DNA from: Blautia wexlerae DSM 19850
GTDB lineage: Bacteria; Bacillota; Clostridia; Lachnospirales; Lachnospiraceae
Direction: 5' to 3'
Assembly: GCF_025148125.1 (NCBI RefSeq)
Contig: NZ_CP102267.1
Location: forward strand, 1,052,001 to 1,116,000
Length of the DNA stretch: 64,000 bases
Part shown: positions 55,437 through 63,812 of the stretch, in pieces
How positions within the stretch are numbered: the stretch's first letter is position 1
Layout: each line of letters begins with the position of its first letter
Notes under the pieces: generated by a model
Database searches by the model: none
The model's input: only the letters and a program-made list of their open reading frames with translations
Told to the model about the DNA's origin: nothing
Translations under genes and position numbers: made by a program

Positions 55437-56033
55437 ATGAGACTGGGACAGGCGGCAATAGAGGCTCTGAGGGCAGAAATAACCGGATGCCTGAAACCGG
55501 GAGATGAACTGGTGGTGGCATGTCCGGTGGCTCTGAAAGGAACCTCTGTAATAGCAAAAAATAAAAAGGACAAACTGGCAGAGAGATTCTCTGCCGGTTT
55601 TATTCAGAATTGCGTTTCACTTCGGGACGATTATGGAGCTGGCAGTATTGTCTGGAAAATTGCGCAGGAGGCAGATGCCAGCGCATTATATGCTATGGGT
55701 GAGGGCGGCTTTTTAAGTGCGCTCTGGAAGATGGCAGAAGCTTCAGAAGTAGGACTGGAAGCAGACTTCCGTAAGGTACCGATTCGTCAGGAGACCATAG
55801 AAGTGTGCGAGATTTTTGACCTGAATCCATATAAGCTTCAGGCAGATGGAGCAGTATTGATTGGAATCCGCGGAGGTGAAGCACTGGTACAGAGGCTTCG
55901 CAATGAAGGATTTATGGCAGAGATCATCGGACAGACAAACAGCGGTAATGACCGGCTTCTCTACAGTGGCGGCAGTGCCCGCTATCTGGAACGTCCGGCA
56001 GAGGATGAACTGCAGCAACTTCTCAAAGAGTAA
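55437..56033 (+). CDS. AIR-synthase-related protein, C-terminal half of HypE/PurM fold
   Basis: 198 residues from ATG 55437 behind AGGAG. The segment YAMGEGGFLSALWKMAEASE, then VGLEADFRKVPIRQETIEVC and YKLQADGAVLIGI, matches the C-terminal domain of HypE, ThiL and PurM proteins (AIRS_C). In complete enzymes that domain pairs with an N-terminal ATP-binding half. Here only a short N-terminal piece with DELVVACPVALKGTSVIAKN is present, so the ATP-binding half is largely missing. No hydrogenase genes are nearby. Catalysis as in HypE is therefore doubtful. It ends 70 bases before trmL. Confidence 0.78.
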   Translation: MRLGQAAIEALRAEITGCLKPGDELVVACPVALKGTSVIAKNKKDKLAERFSAGFIQNCVSLRDDYGAGSIVWKIAQEADASALYAMGEGGFLSALWKMAEASEVGLEADFRKVPIRQETIEVCEIFDLNPYKLQADGAVLIGIRGGEALVQRLRNEGFMAEIIGQTNSGNDRLLYSGGSARYLERPAEDELQQLLKE

Positions 56034-56103
56034 CTGCAGGAAACTTAAGAGACAATTTTCTAAGAAGAGACAGACGATTAATAACAAGAGGAATAAAAAG
56101 AAA

Positions 56104-56604
56104 ATGGCAAAATTAAATATTGTACTTCACGAGCCGGAGATTCCTGCAAACACAGGAAATATCGGCCGTACCTGTGTGGCAACAGGAACCAGACTCCATC
56201 TTATCGAGCCTCTGGGATTTTCCTTAAGTGAGAAAGCCTTAAAGAGAGCAGGAATGGATTACTGGAAAGATCTGGATGTAACTACATATCTGGACTTTGA
56301 GGACTTTCTGGAGAAGAATCCCGGGGCAAAAATTTACTATGCAACAACAAAAGCGCCTCAGACTTATACAGACGTTCATTATGAAGAAGACTGCTACATC
56401 ATGTTTGGAAAAGAGAGTGCAGGGATCCCGGAGGATATTCTGGTCAATAATCAGGAAACCTGCGTAAGAATCCCTATGATCGGAGATATCCGTTCTCTGA
56501 ATCTGAGCAATTCCGTAGCAATCGTTCTGTACGAAGCACTGCGCCAGAATAATTTTGACCACATGAATCTGGAAGGACACCTGAGAAACTACGACTGGAA
56601 ATAA
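56104..56604 (+). CDS. trmL: tRNA (cytidine(34)-2'-O)-methyltransferase
   Basis: SPOUT-fold methyltransferase modifying the wobble base of tRNA-Leu isoacceptors, 166 residues. It starts LNIVLHEPEIPANTGNIGRT, and the SAM-binding knot is formed by IMFGKESAGIPEDIL, RIPMIGDIRSLNLSNSVAIV and LYEALRQ. ATG 56104 follows AAGAGGA; longer upstream reading is out of character. It overlaps no neighbour. It ends the trxB-to-trmL run; the TetR gene follows after 27 bases. Confidence 0.95.
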   Translation: MAKLNIVLHEPEIPANTGNIGRTCVATGTRLHLIEPLGFSLSEKALKRAGMDYWKDLDVTTYLDFEDFLEKNPGAKIYYATTKAPQTYTDVHYEEDCYIMFGKESAGIPEDILVNNQETCVRIPMIGDIRSLNLSNSVAIVLYEALRQNNFDHMNLEGHLRNYDWK

Positions 56605-56631
56605 TCACAGTAAGCAGACAGGAGGAGTTAT

Positions 56632-57201
56632 ATGCCAAATACCACAAAAGCAGCTCTGGAAGAATCCCTGAAACGGCTTCTTCTGAAGAAACCTCTGGAC
56701 AAGATCACGATAACAGATATTACCACGGACTGCGGGATAAGCCGCATGGCTTTCTACTATCATTTCAAGGATATTTATGATCTGGTTGAATGGTCCTGCG
56801 TGGAAGATGGGACAAAAGCCCTTCAGGGCAAAAAGACTTCTGAATCCTGGACAGAAGGGCTGACCCAGATATTTGAGGCAGTGCTGGAAAACAAACCGTT
56901 TATTATGAATGTTTACAGAAATGTGGACAGGGAGCGGATAGAAAATTATCTTTTTAAATTAACCTATGATCTGATCGTGGGTGTGGTGGAAGAAAAAAGC
57001 AAGGGTCTGAATATCACAGAAGAGGATAAAAAATTTATTGCAGACTTCTATAAATATGGTTTTGTGGGAATCATACTTGAGTGGATCAGGGAAGGGATGA
57101 AAGAAAATATTGAAGATCTGGTAAGAATGATGGATTTGACACTTCGCGATACAGTGACTACATCTATTCATAACTTTCAGAAAAATAATATGGAAAAATA
57201 A
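56632..57201 (+). CDS. TetR/AcrR-family regulator (DhaS-like)
   Basis: 189 residues. The N-terminal HTH is TKAALEESLKRLLLKKPLDK followed by ITITDITTDCGISRMAFYYHF, where the DCGISRMAFYYHFKD recognition helix is typical. The C-terminal helical domain (about 70-185) resembles the TetR_C group of DhaS-like proteins. Ligand unknown. It starts behind AGGAGG 27 bases after trmL and ends at a strong terminator. The next gene is an oleate hydratase, so a fatty-acid-responsive repressor is a reasonable guess. No clear palindromic operator was identified between them, apart from an imperfect ATTTCCGG / CCGGGAAAT pair at about 57410-57462. Confidence 0.88.
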   Translation: MPNTTKAALEESLKRLLLKKPLDKITITDITTDCGISRMAFYYHFKDIYDLVEWSCVEDGTKALQGKKTSESWTEGLTQIFEAVLENKPFIMNVYRNVDRERIENYLFKLTYDLIVGVVEEKSKGLNITEEDKKFIADFYKYGFVGIILEWIREGMKENIEDLVRMMDLTLRDTVTTSIHNFQKNNMEK

Positions 57202-57525
57202 TCATATAAAAATTCTTTACAAAAGCCGCAGGGTGATAAAAAACTTATCATTCGGCGGCTTTTGTAAATTGTAGAATCATATTTTAACTGTTAATATACA
57301 GCCATAGCAACAAACAGATAATTCAGACGGATGAAATGCTTATGATGTGGGAAACATACAGATAAGAATGTAAAAGTCATGAAGATGTCTTGCCGGGAGA
57401 TCAAGAGATTTCCGGCAGGCGAAAAGAGTTTCCGGGAAATGGGTAAAGCAGAGAGTAAAAAGCATTTAAGATAACGAATCTGAAAGAACTTCTAAAGAAG
57501 AATTCAAGAAAGGTGGATGTGTATT
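57202..57525 (+). other. Gap between tetR and the oleate hydratase gene
   Basis: Starts with a strong terminator (57216-57268). The remainder is a purine-rich leader with direct and inverted GATTTCCGG-like motifs (about 57408-57462). No promoter with convincing -35 and -10 was found, and no gene. Confidence 0.5.
57216..57268 (+). terminator. Terminator after the TetR gene
   Basis: TTTACAAAAGCCGC and GCGGCTTTTGTAAA form a 14-pair perfect lower stem, with GGTGATAA and TTATCATT continuing above, loop AAAAC. Confidence 0.9.
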
Positions 57526-59502
57526 ATGAGTAAAAATAAAGGTTTAGGACTTATATCCGCATTGGCAGTTGGAGCAGGCGTGGCAGCAGTGGCAGTAGGA
57601 AAGAAGTATAAAACAGCTGAGACAAAGAAAAAAGAAGATTATGACGCACTTCATAATACAAGTGAATATCGCAATACAGAACGTGGAAAATATGAGAAAA
57701 ACAGTAAGGGAATTTATTATACAAACGGTAACTATGAAGCATTTGCACGTCCAAGAAAGCCGGAAGGCGTAGATGATAAACATGCTTATATCGTAGGAAG
57801 CGGACTGGCTTCTCTTGCAGCAGCCTGTTTCCTTGTACGTGACGGACAGATGCCCGGAAAGAATATCCACATTCTGGAAGCAATGGATATTGCAGGCGGA
57901 GCATGTGACGGTATCTTTGATCCGAGCCGCGGATATGTGATGCGTGGGGGACGTGAGATGGAAAACCATTTCGAGTGCTTATGGGATCTTTTCAGAAGTA
58001 TTCCATCCATTGAAACACCTGGTATATCTGTACTTGATGAATATTACTGGCTGAATAAGGAAGACCCCAACTATTCTCTCTGTCGTGCAACAAAAGAGAG
58101 AGGCAAGGATGCTCATACAGACGGTAAATTCAATCTGAGCCAGAAGGGCTGCATGGAGATCATGAAGCTGTTCATGACAAAGGATGAAGATCTTTATGAC
58201 AAGACAATTGAAGATGTATTTGACGATGAAGTATTTGATTCCACATTCTGGTTATACTGGAGAACCATGTTCGCATTTGAGAACTGGCACAGTGCACTGG
58301 AAATGAAACTGTACTTCCAGAGATTTATCCATCACATTTCCGGACTTCCGGATTTCAGTGCCCTGAAATTCACAAAATATAATCAGTACGAATCCCTGAT
58401 CCTGCCAATGCAGAAATATCTGGAAGAAGCAGGTGTTGAATTCCAGTTCAATACAGAGGTTACAAACGTACTTTTTGAGTTTGAAGGCAATAAGAAGATT
58501 GCAAAAGCAATCGAGTGTAAGGTGAATGGCGTAGAAAAGGGAATTGTTCTTACAGAAAACGACTTTGTATTTGTGACAAACGGAAGCTGTACAGAGGGAA
58601 CCATCTATGGCGATCAGAATCATGCACCGAACGGAGATGCAGAAGTTCGTACAAGTGGATGCTGGAGTCTCTGGAAAAATATCGCAAAACAGGATCCGTC
58701 CTTCGGACATCCTGAGAAATTCTGTTCTGATATTGCTAAGACAAATTGGGAGTCAGCAACAGTGACTACTCTGGATGATAAGATCATTCCTTATATTACA
58801 GATATCTGCAAACGTGATCCGAGAACAGGCAAGGTTGTTACAGGCGGTATTGTAAGCTGTCAGGATTCCAGCTGGTTATTAAGCTGGACGATCAATAGAC
58901 AGGGACAGTTCAAGGATCAGGACAAAGACAAGGTTTGTGTATGGGTATATGGTCTGTTTACAGATGTACCTGGTGATTATATCAAGAAGCCTATGAAGGA
59001 GTGTACAGGTAAGGAAATCACAGAAGAGTGGCTCTATCATCTTGGCGTTCCGGTTGACCAGATTGAAGACATGGCTGAGAACAGTGCAGTTTGTGTACCG
59101 ACCATGATGCCTTATATTACAGCATTCTTTATGCCGAGAACAAAGGGTGACAGACCTGATGTTATTCCGGATGGCTGTGTAAACTTCGCATTCCTCGGAC
59201 AGTTTGCCGATACACCAAGAGATACTGTATTTACTACTGAATATTCCGTAAGAACTGCTATGGAGGCTGTGTATGGACTTCTGGGTGTTGACAGAGGTGT
59301 GCCGGAAGTATGGGGCAGTGTTTATGATATCAGAGAATTACTGGATAGCAGTGTGAAGCTGATGGATGGAAAATCTCCACTGGAGATCGAACTTCCGGGA
59401 CCACTGGATATGCTGAAGAAACCGCTTCTGAAAGCTGTTAAGGGAACTGTGATCGAGAAAGTACTCAGAGATCATGATGTGATCAAAGATTATATGATGT
59501 AA
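57526..59502 (+). CDS. Oleate hydratase with N-terminal hydrophobic anchor
   Basis: FAD-dependent fatty-acid hydratase of the MCRA family (10-hydroxystearate from oleate), 658 residues. Residues about 65 onward are the standard enzyme: GIYYTNGNYEAFARPRKPEG, the FAD loop AYIVGSGLASLAAACFLVRD, ILEAMDIAGGACDG, GREMENHFECLWDLF, and late NFAFLGQFADTPRDTVFTTE. Typical family members begin at that MYYSNGNYEAF-like motif. Here about 65 residues precede it, with a Gly/Ala-rich hydrophobic stretch (6-25) and then a charged linker. This predicts peripheral or single-span membrane attachment. ATG 57526 is at proper spacing from AGGTGG (57511), unlike ATG 57517. Confidence 0.93.
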   Translation: MSKNKGLGLISALAVGAGVAAVAVGKKYKTAETKKKEDYDALHNTSEYRNTERGKYEKNSKGIYYTNGNYEAFARPRKPEGVDDKHAYIVGSGLASLAAACFLVRDGQMPGKNIHILEAMDIAGGACDGIFDPSRGYVMRGGREMENHFECLWDLFRSIPSIETPGISVLDEYYWLNKEDPNYSLCRATKERGKDAHTDGKFNLSQKGCMEIMKLFMTKDEDLYDKTIEDVFDDEVFDSTFWLYWRTMFAFENWHSALEMKLYFQRFIHHISGLPDFSALKFTKYNQYESLILPMQKYLEEAGVEFQFNTEVTNVLFEFEGNKKIAKAIECKVNGVEKGIVLTENDFVFVTNGSCTEGTIYGDQNHAPNGDAEVRTSGCWSLWKNIAKQDPSFGHPEKFCSDIAKTNWESATVTTLDDKIIPYITDICKRDPRTGKVVTGGIVSCQDSSWLLSWTINRQGQFKDQDKDKVCVWVYGLFTDVPGDYIKKPMKECTGKEITEEWLYHLGVPVDQIEDMAENSAVCVPTMMPYITAFFMPRTKGDRPDVIPDGCVNFAFLGQFADTPRDTVFTTEYSVRTAMEAVYGLLGVDRGVPEVWGSVYDIRELLDSSVKLMDGKSPLEIELPGPLDMLKKPLLKAVKGTVIEKVLRDHDVIKDYMM

Positions 59503-59524
59503 ATATAGAGATGTAAGTGATATG

Positions 59525-59557
59525 AAAAGGCTGCAGGAGATATCCGGCAGCCTTTTT
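59525..59557 (+). terminator. Terminator of oleate hydratase
   Basis: AAAAGGCTGC and GCAGCCTTTTT form a 10-pair stem with a 12-base loop and a T-tract. Confidence 0.9.
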
Positions 59558-59608
59558 GTAAAGCCGTTAAAAGTTGATGGAAAGTTGCTTTGGTAAAGAA
59601 AAAACAGG

Positions 59609-59637
59609 TTGCAAATTAAAAAGACAGATGATAATAT
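59609..59637 (+). promoter_or_regulatory. Promoter of adenine deaminase
   Basis: TTGCAA (59609-59614), 17 bases, TAATAT (59632-59637), leaving a leader of roughly 140 bases. I looked for a purine riboswitch in it and found none. Confidence 0.55.
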
Positions 59638-59780
59638 ATAATGAAATATATAGAAAAAAATGATTGGGACAATAAAAAGTCTGAAAAAACAAGTAAATAT
59701 GATAATATATTGGAAGCTTTACTGTAATAATGAATGTGTGGCGCAGGAGGGCTTTCAAGGGAGCGAAAGGAGGTTTTTTT

Positions 59781-61505
59781 ATGGAACTTGAGATGTATCG
59801 CAGGTATTCGCAGATGGCAAGAGGTATTGAGAAGGCTGAGTTGGTGTTTAAAAATGGGCGTGTGTTCAGCTCTGGTACGGGAGAATTTATTGATGGTGAT
59901 GTGGCTGTTGCAGATGGAATTGTGATCGGAGTCGGTACATATGAAGGAGAGACAGAGATTGATCTGGAAGGAAAAGTAATCTGTCCGGGATTTATCGACA
60001 GTCATCTGCATCTGGAATCTACTCTGGTGACGCCGGGTGAGCTGGTCCGGCAGGCTGCACAGTGTGGAACTACAACATTTATTGTAGATCCTCATGAGTC
60101 TGCAAATGTATCCGGTACGGATGGAATTGATTATATCCTGGATCAGACAGAAGATGCACCGGCGAATGTATATGTGATGATGCCTTCCTGTGTTCCGGCG
60201 ACTCATGTGGATGATAACGGGTGTATTCTTACAGCAGGAAAGATGAAGGGATATCTGGAACATCCGAGGATTCTGGGACTTGGTGAAGTGATGGATGCGC
60301 CTTCTGTGATTAACGGAAGTGTTGCCATGCATGAAAAGCTCCAGCTGTTTCAGGACAGAGTGAAGGATGGCCATGCACCGTTTCTGGCATCTGGGGATCT
60401 GGCTGCATATGTACTTGGCGGAATTGACACAGATCATGAGTGTGTGGATTATGAGTATGCAATGGCTGAGGCAAGAAATGGAATGCAGGTATTGATACGT
60501 GAGGGAAGTGCAGCAAGAAATCTGGATGCTATTGTGAAGGGGATTGTGGAACACCATACAGATACGTCAGGTTTCTGCTTCTGTACTGATGATAAGCATA
60601 TCGAAGAAATCCGTAAAGAGGGGCATATCAATTATAATGTGAAACGGGCTGTACAGCTTGGACTTCCGGTTGAGAAAGCACTGCAGATGGCAACGATCCA
60701 GCCTGCAAGATGCTATGGTTTATACAGACTTGGAATGATCGCACCCGGAAGACAGGCAGATTTTGTCATTCTGGATAATGTGGTAGATTTGAATGTTGTA
60801 GATGTATATCATTGTGGTAAGAAGATCATTAAAGATGAGAAAGCAGAATTGAAACCATGTCCTCCATATCTGAAAAATACAGTTCATGTATCTGGGTTCA
60901 GTGAGGAACGTCTGAAACTGAAACATCCGGGAACAAAGGCAAGAGTGATTCAGATGCTTGAGAAACAGATTGTGACAAAGGATGTTCTGGAAGAGGTTCC
61001 ATGGATAGAATCGGATGGTGAGAAATATTTTGCTCCGGACGGAGAATATCAGAAGATTGCAGTGATCGAGCGTCATAAGAATACGGGCAAGATGGGAGTG
61101 GGCATTGTAAAAGGCTATGGAATCCACGGCGGAGCTATTGCTTCCAGTGTTTCCCATGATTCCCACAATATTATTGTAGTAGGAGATAATGATCGTGATA
61201 TGGCTATTGCTGTAAAAGAAATGATGCGGACGCAAGGTGGTTATACTCTGGTATGCAATGGAGAGATTTATGGAACCTTACCACTTCCTGTCATGGGACT
61301 GATGAGCGATGCCGGCTACGAGAGTGTAAACGAAGCACTTGCAAAAATGATTCCGAAGGCCCATGAGATGGGAGTGAAAGAAGGATTTGATCCGTTTATT
61401 ACCCTGTCATTTATGGCACTTCCTGTGATTCCTGAAATCAGGATCACACCGAGAGGAATCTATCTCGTAAATGAAGACAGAATGCTGAGAACACCGTTTA
61501 GTTAA
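59781..61505 (+). CDS. ade: Adenine deaminase
   Basis: Amidohydrolase converting adenine to hypoxanthine in purine salvage, 574 residues. It has the metal-site motif CPGFIDSHLHLESTLVTPGE, FIVDPHESANVSGTDG, MPSCVPATHVDDNG and DDKHIEEIRKEGHINYNVK. The C-terminal half, TGKMGVGIVKGYGIHGGAI, then SSVSHDSHNIIVVG, is characteristic of Ade and distinguishes it from other amidohydrolases. ATG 59781 follows AAAGGAGG at ideal spacing; the in-frame ATG at 59730 has none. It has its own promoter and terminator. Confidence 0.96.
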   Translation: MELEMYRRYSQMARGIEKAELVFKNGRVFSSGTGEFIDGDVAVADGIVIGVGTYEGETEIDLEGKVICPGFIDSHLHLESTLVTPGELVRQAAQCGTTTFIVDPHESANVSGTDGIDYILDQTEDAPANVYVMMPSCVPATHVDDNGCILTAGKMKGYLEHPRILGLGEVMDAPSVINGSVAMHEKLQLFQDRVKDGHAPFLASGDLAAYVLGGIDTDHECVDYEYAMAEARNGMQVLIREGSAARNLDAIVKGIVEHHTDTSGFCFCTDDKHIEEIRKEGHINYNVKRAVQLGLPVEKALQMATIQPARCYGLYRLGMIAPGRQADFVILDNVVDLNVVDVYHCGKKIIKDEKAELKPCPPYLKNTVHVSGFSEERLKLKHPGTKARVIQMLEKQIVTKDVLEEVPWIESDGEKYFAPDGEYQKIAVIERHKNTGKMGVGIVKGYGIHGGAIASSVSHDSHNIIVVGDNDRDMAIAVKEMMRTQGGYTLVCNGEIYGTLPLPVMGLMSDAGYESVNEALAKMIPKAHEMGVKEGFDPFITLSFMALPVIPEIRITPRGIYLVNEDRMLRTPFS

Positions 61506-61516
61506 GGTGGGTGAAA

Positions 61517-61550
61517 TGTCTTAAATGCATTATTTACGAGGATTGCCATA
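61517..61550. repeat. Half copy of the 161-base inverted-repeat element
   Basis: Matches the right end of the element at 28551-28711 (TTAAATGCATTATTTACGAG and flanks) at 33 of 34 bases. It lies between adenine deaminase and its terminator. A tip of the 38206-family element (TCAGACACGCTCC) follows at 61621-61635. Confidence 0.8.
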
Positions 61551-61558
61551 GAATAAAA

Positions 61559-61607
61559 AAAATACCGTAATAAAAGTAAATGATATATACTTTTGTTACG
61601 GTATTTT
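61559..61607. terminator. Bidirectional terminator
   Basis: AAAATACCGTAA and TTACGGTATTTT pair perfectly, with additional AAAAGTA/TACTTTT inside and T-tracts both ways. It serves ade (plus) and the histidine kinase (minus). Confidence 0.88.
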
Positions 61608-61690
61608 TTATAGCAGTCCTCTCAGACACGCTCCAGGTAAGAGGGTTGTTACAGGTATATTTAAGACAATATTTTTCAAGTGAAAGAAAT

Positions 61691-63103
61691 TTATTTCGTT
61701 TTCTCCAGAGTAAAGATAAATTCGGTTCCCACACCTTCTGTACTGATCACATCAATATTCTGGTTATGTGCATTGATGATCTCTTTGACTATAGAAAGTC
61801 CAAGTCCGGTGCCTTTACGGTCTTTTCCGCGGGATGCATCAATTTTGTAGAAACGATCCCAGATTTTGCCCAGGCTTTCTTTGGGAATGCCGGTTCCGTA
61901 ATCTTTTACAGAAACGAAGACCTTACCGCTTTTTACAGTTGTTTCAATCTGAACAGAGGAATTATCATTGCTGAATTTAATGGCATTATCAAGAAGGTTG
62001 TAAAGAACCTGCTGAATTTGTTCCATATCAGCTCTGACATAAAGTTCATGTCCGGAGAGAAGCAGCTCCAGACGGATCTGGCGGCTGGTGCAGATGCCTT
62101 CAAATGTAGCTGCTGTGTTTTTGATGGTATCATTGATATCAAAACGCTGAATGTGCATCATCCGTTTTTTCATATCCAGTTCATTCAGAGTCAGAAGACT
62201 GCGGGTGAGTTTTTCAAGACGTTCAGATTCAAAAGCGATGATCTTCAGATACCGTTCCTGCATCTCATAGGGGATGGTACCGTCCAGTATGGCATTGACA
62301 TATCCCTTGATGGAGGTAAGGGGAGAACGGAAATCATGAGAGACATTTGCAATGAATTTACGCTGATATTCTCCGTTTTTGTTCAGTTCATCGGACATAT
62401 AATTCAGAGTTTTGGCAAGATATCCCATTTCATCATCAGAAGTAACGTCTATTTTATATGCAAGATTACCTCCTGCATATTCACTGGCACCTTTCATGAT
62501 CCTGGCCAGGGGCTTACGTATGTAGTGGCTGTAAGCCCAGAGCAGAAGACTGGTGGCTGCATAGCACAGGAGAAAGATTACCTGCATGATAAAAAGAATA
62601 CTGCTTCGGCTCTGATAAAGGTTTGTCATCGAATAATGGATTGCCACGTAACCTTTGGTTTCCATATCAGAGGTGATCGGGGCAATAACACTCAAATGAT
62701 CTGTTTTAAAGAAACCATAAAACTTTCCAATCTGATAATAGTTGCTTCCCCATTTGGAAGCATCGAATTCTTCCAGTGGGATTGGATCCCGGACATCAAT
62801 ATTTTTCTGTGTACTTACAATGATTTCACCGTTACTGTTGATGATCCACAATACAGCATCCTGAAAATCGGAAATTGCACATAAGTGTTCCTGAAGAGTA
62901 TCTACTGTACTGGAAGAGATATTGCTTTTAACTGCTTCGTTAGATGCGATATTGTGCGCTTCTGTATAAAGTGCGGCACTTAAAGAGTGTTCCAGATGCT
63001 TTTCCACCATATAAGAACCGCCGAGGGTTATGAGGAAAAATCCCAAAATCCCGATGAGAATATAAAATCTCAGGAATTTTGTGGAAAGATGATGCTGTTT
63101 CAT
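61691..63103 (-). CDS. Membrane sensor histidine kinase (HAMP, HisKA, HATPase)
   Basis: 470 residues. First membrane segment at about 9-31 (FYILIGILGFFLITLGG), extracellular PAS-like region to about 165, second membrane segment (about 165-187), HAMP domain, HisKA with His256 in ANVSHDFRSPLTSIKG, and HATPase with NLLDNAIKFSND, DYGTGIPKE and GTGLGLSIV. Its ATG overlaps the stop of the response regulator by the ATGA arrangement, so the two are translated together. It is of the PhoR/ResE/VicK-like class; the stimulus is unknown. Confidence 0.95.
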   Translation of the reverse strand: MKQHHLSTKFLRFYILIGILGFFLITLGGSYMVEKHLEHSLSAALYTEAHNIASNEAVKSNISSSTVDTLQEHLCAISDFQDAVLWIINSNGEIIVSTQKNIDVRDPIPLEEFDASKWGSNYYQIGKFYGFFKTDHLSVIAPITSDMETKGYVAIHYSMTNLYQSRSSILFIMQVIFLLCYAATSLLLWAYSHYIRKPLARIMKGASEYAGGNLAYKIDVTSDDEMGYLAKTLNYMSDELNKNGEYQRKFIANVSHDFRSPLTSIKGYVNAILDGTIPYEMQERYLKIIAFESERLEKLTRSLLTLNELDMKKRMMHIQRFDINDTIKNTAATFEGICTSRQIRLELLLSGHELYVRADMEQIQQVLYNLLDNAIKFSNDNSSVQIETTVKSGKVFVSVKDYGTGIPKESLGKIWDRFYKIDASRGKDRKGTGLGLSIVKEIINAHNQNIDVISTEGVGTEFIFTLEKTK

Positions 63104-63801
63104 GGATTTTTTACCTCAAATTTGTATCCGATTCCCCATACGGTGGCAATGGACCAGTGAGGATTGTCTTTGATCTTTTCACGAAGACGTTTGATATGAA
63201 CGTCTACAGTACGGGTATCACCGATGTATTCGTAACCCCAGATATGATCCAGAAGCTGTTCACGGGTAAATACCTGGTTTGGTGATGCTGCAAGGAAATA
63301 GAGAAGTTCCAGTTCCTTTGGCGGCATATCAACCTGACGACCCATATATGTGACTGCATAGTTTGTCAGATTAACGGTCAGATCCGGGTAAGTAACACAT
63401 TTTTCACTGGAAGAAGGCGCTGGCTGTTTAACCTGGAAACGGCGCAGGACAGCACGTACACGGGCAACCAGTTCCTTGGAATCAAAGGGTTTGATCATAT
63501 AGTCATCTGCACCCAGTTCAAGTCCGAGAACCTTGTCAAAGGTTTCGCCTTTTGCTGAAAGCATAATGATGGGAACATCAGAGGTATGTCGGATTTCACG
63601 ACATACCTGATAACCGTCAATTCCGGGAAGCATCAGATCCAGAATGATCAGATCCGGGCGGAAGGAGGCAAATTCCCTTAACGCTTCTTCTCCGTCATTT
63701 ACGATTTTTGTCTCGAAGCATTCTTTGGTAAGATACAGGGCAATAAGCTCTGCGATATTGTTATCATCATCAACAATAAGGATTTTCTGTTTGGAAACCA
63801 T
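63100..63801 (-). CDS. OmpR/PhoB-family response regulator
   Basis: 233 residues: receiver with KILIVDDDNNI, phosphoacceptor Asp55 in IILDLMLPGIDG, Thr/Ser switch in IIMLSAKGE and Lys in MIKPFDSKE. The C-terminal winged helix is typical (ELLYFLAASPNQVFTREQLL, then DTRTVDVHIKRLREKI). ATG at 63799-63801 is preceded by GGAGG, which overlaps the mutS2 stop codon. It is cotranscribed with the kinase and probably with mutS2 upstream. The pathway cannot be named from sequence alone; WalR, ResD and PhoP types look alike at this level. Confidence 0.95.
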   Translation of the reverse strand: MVSKQKILIVDDDNNIAELIALYLTKECFETKIVNDGEEALREFASFRPDLIILDLMLPGIDGYQVCREIRHTSDVPIIMLSAKGETFDKVLGLELGADDYMIKPFDSKELVARVRAVLRRFQVKQPAPSSSEKCVTYPDLTVNLTNYAVTYMGRQVDMPPKELELLYFLAASPNQVFTREQLLDHIWGYEYIGDTRTVDVHIKRLREKIKDNPHWSIATVWGIGYKFEVKNP

Positions 63802-63812
63802 GGCGGTCCCTC

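Noticed and set aside
59638..59780. Purine riboswitch in front of adenine deaminase
   Set aside because: The leader contains TATAAT-like and AT-rich blocks, but the conserved loop and junction bases of the purine aptamer are absent.
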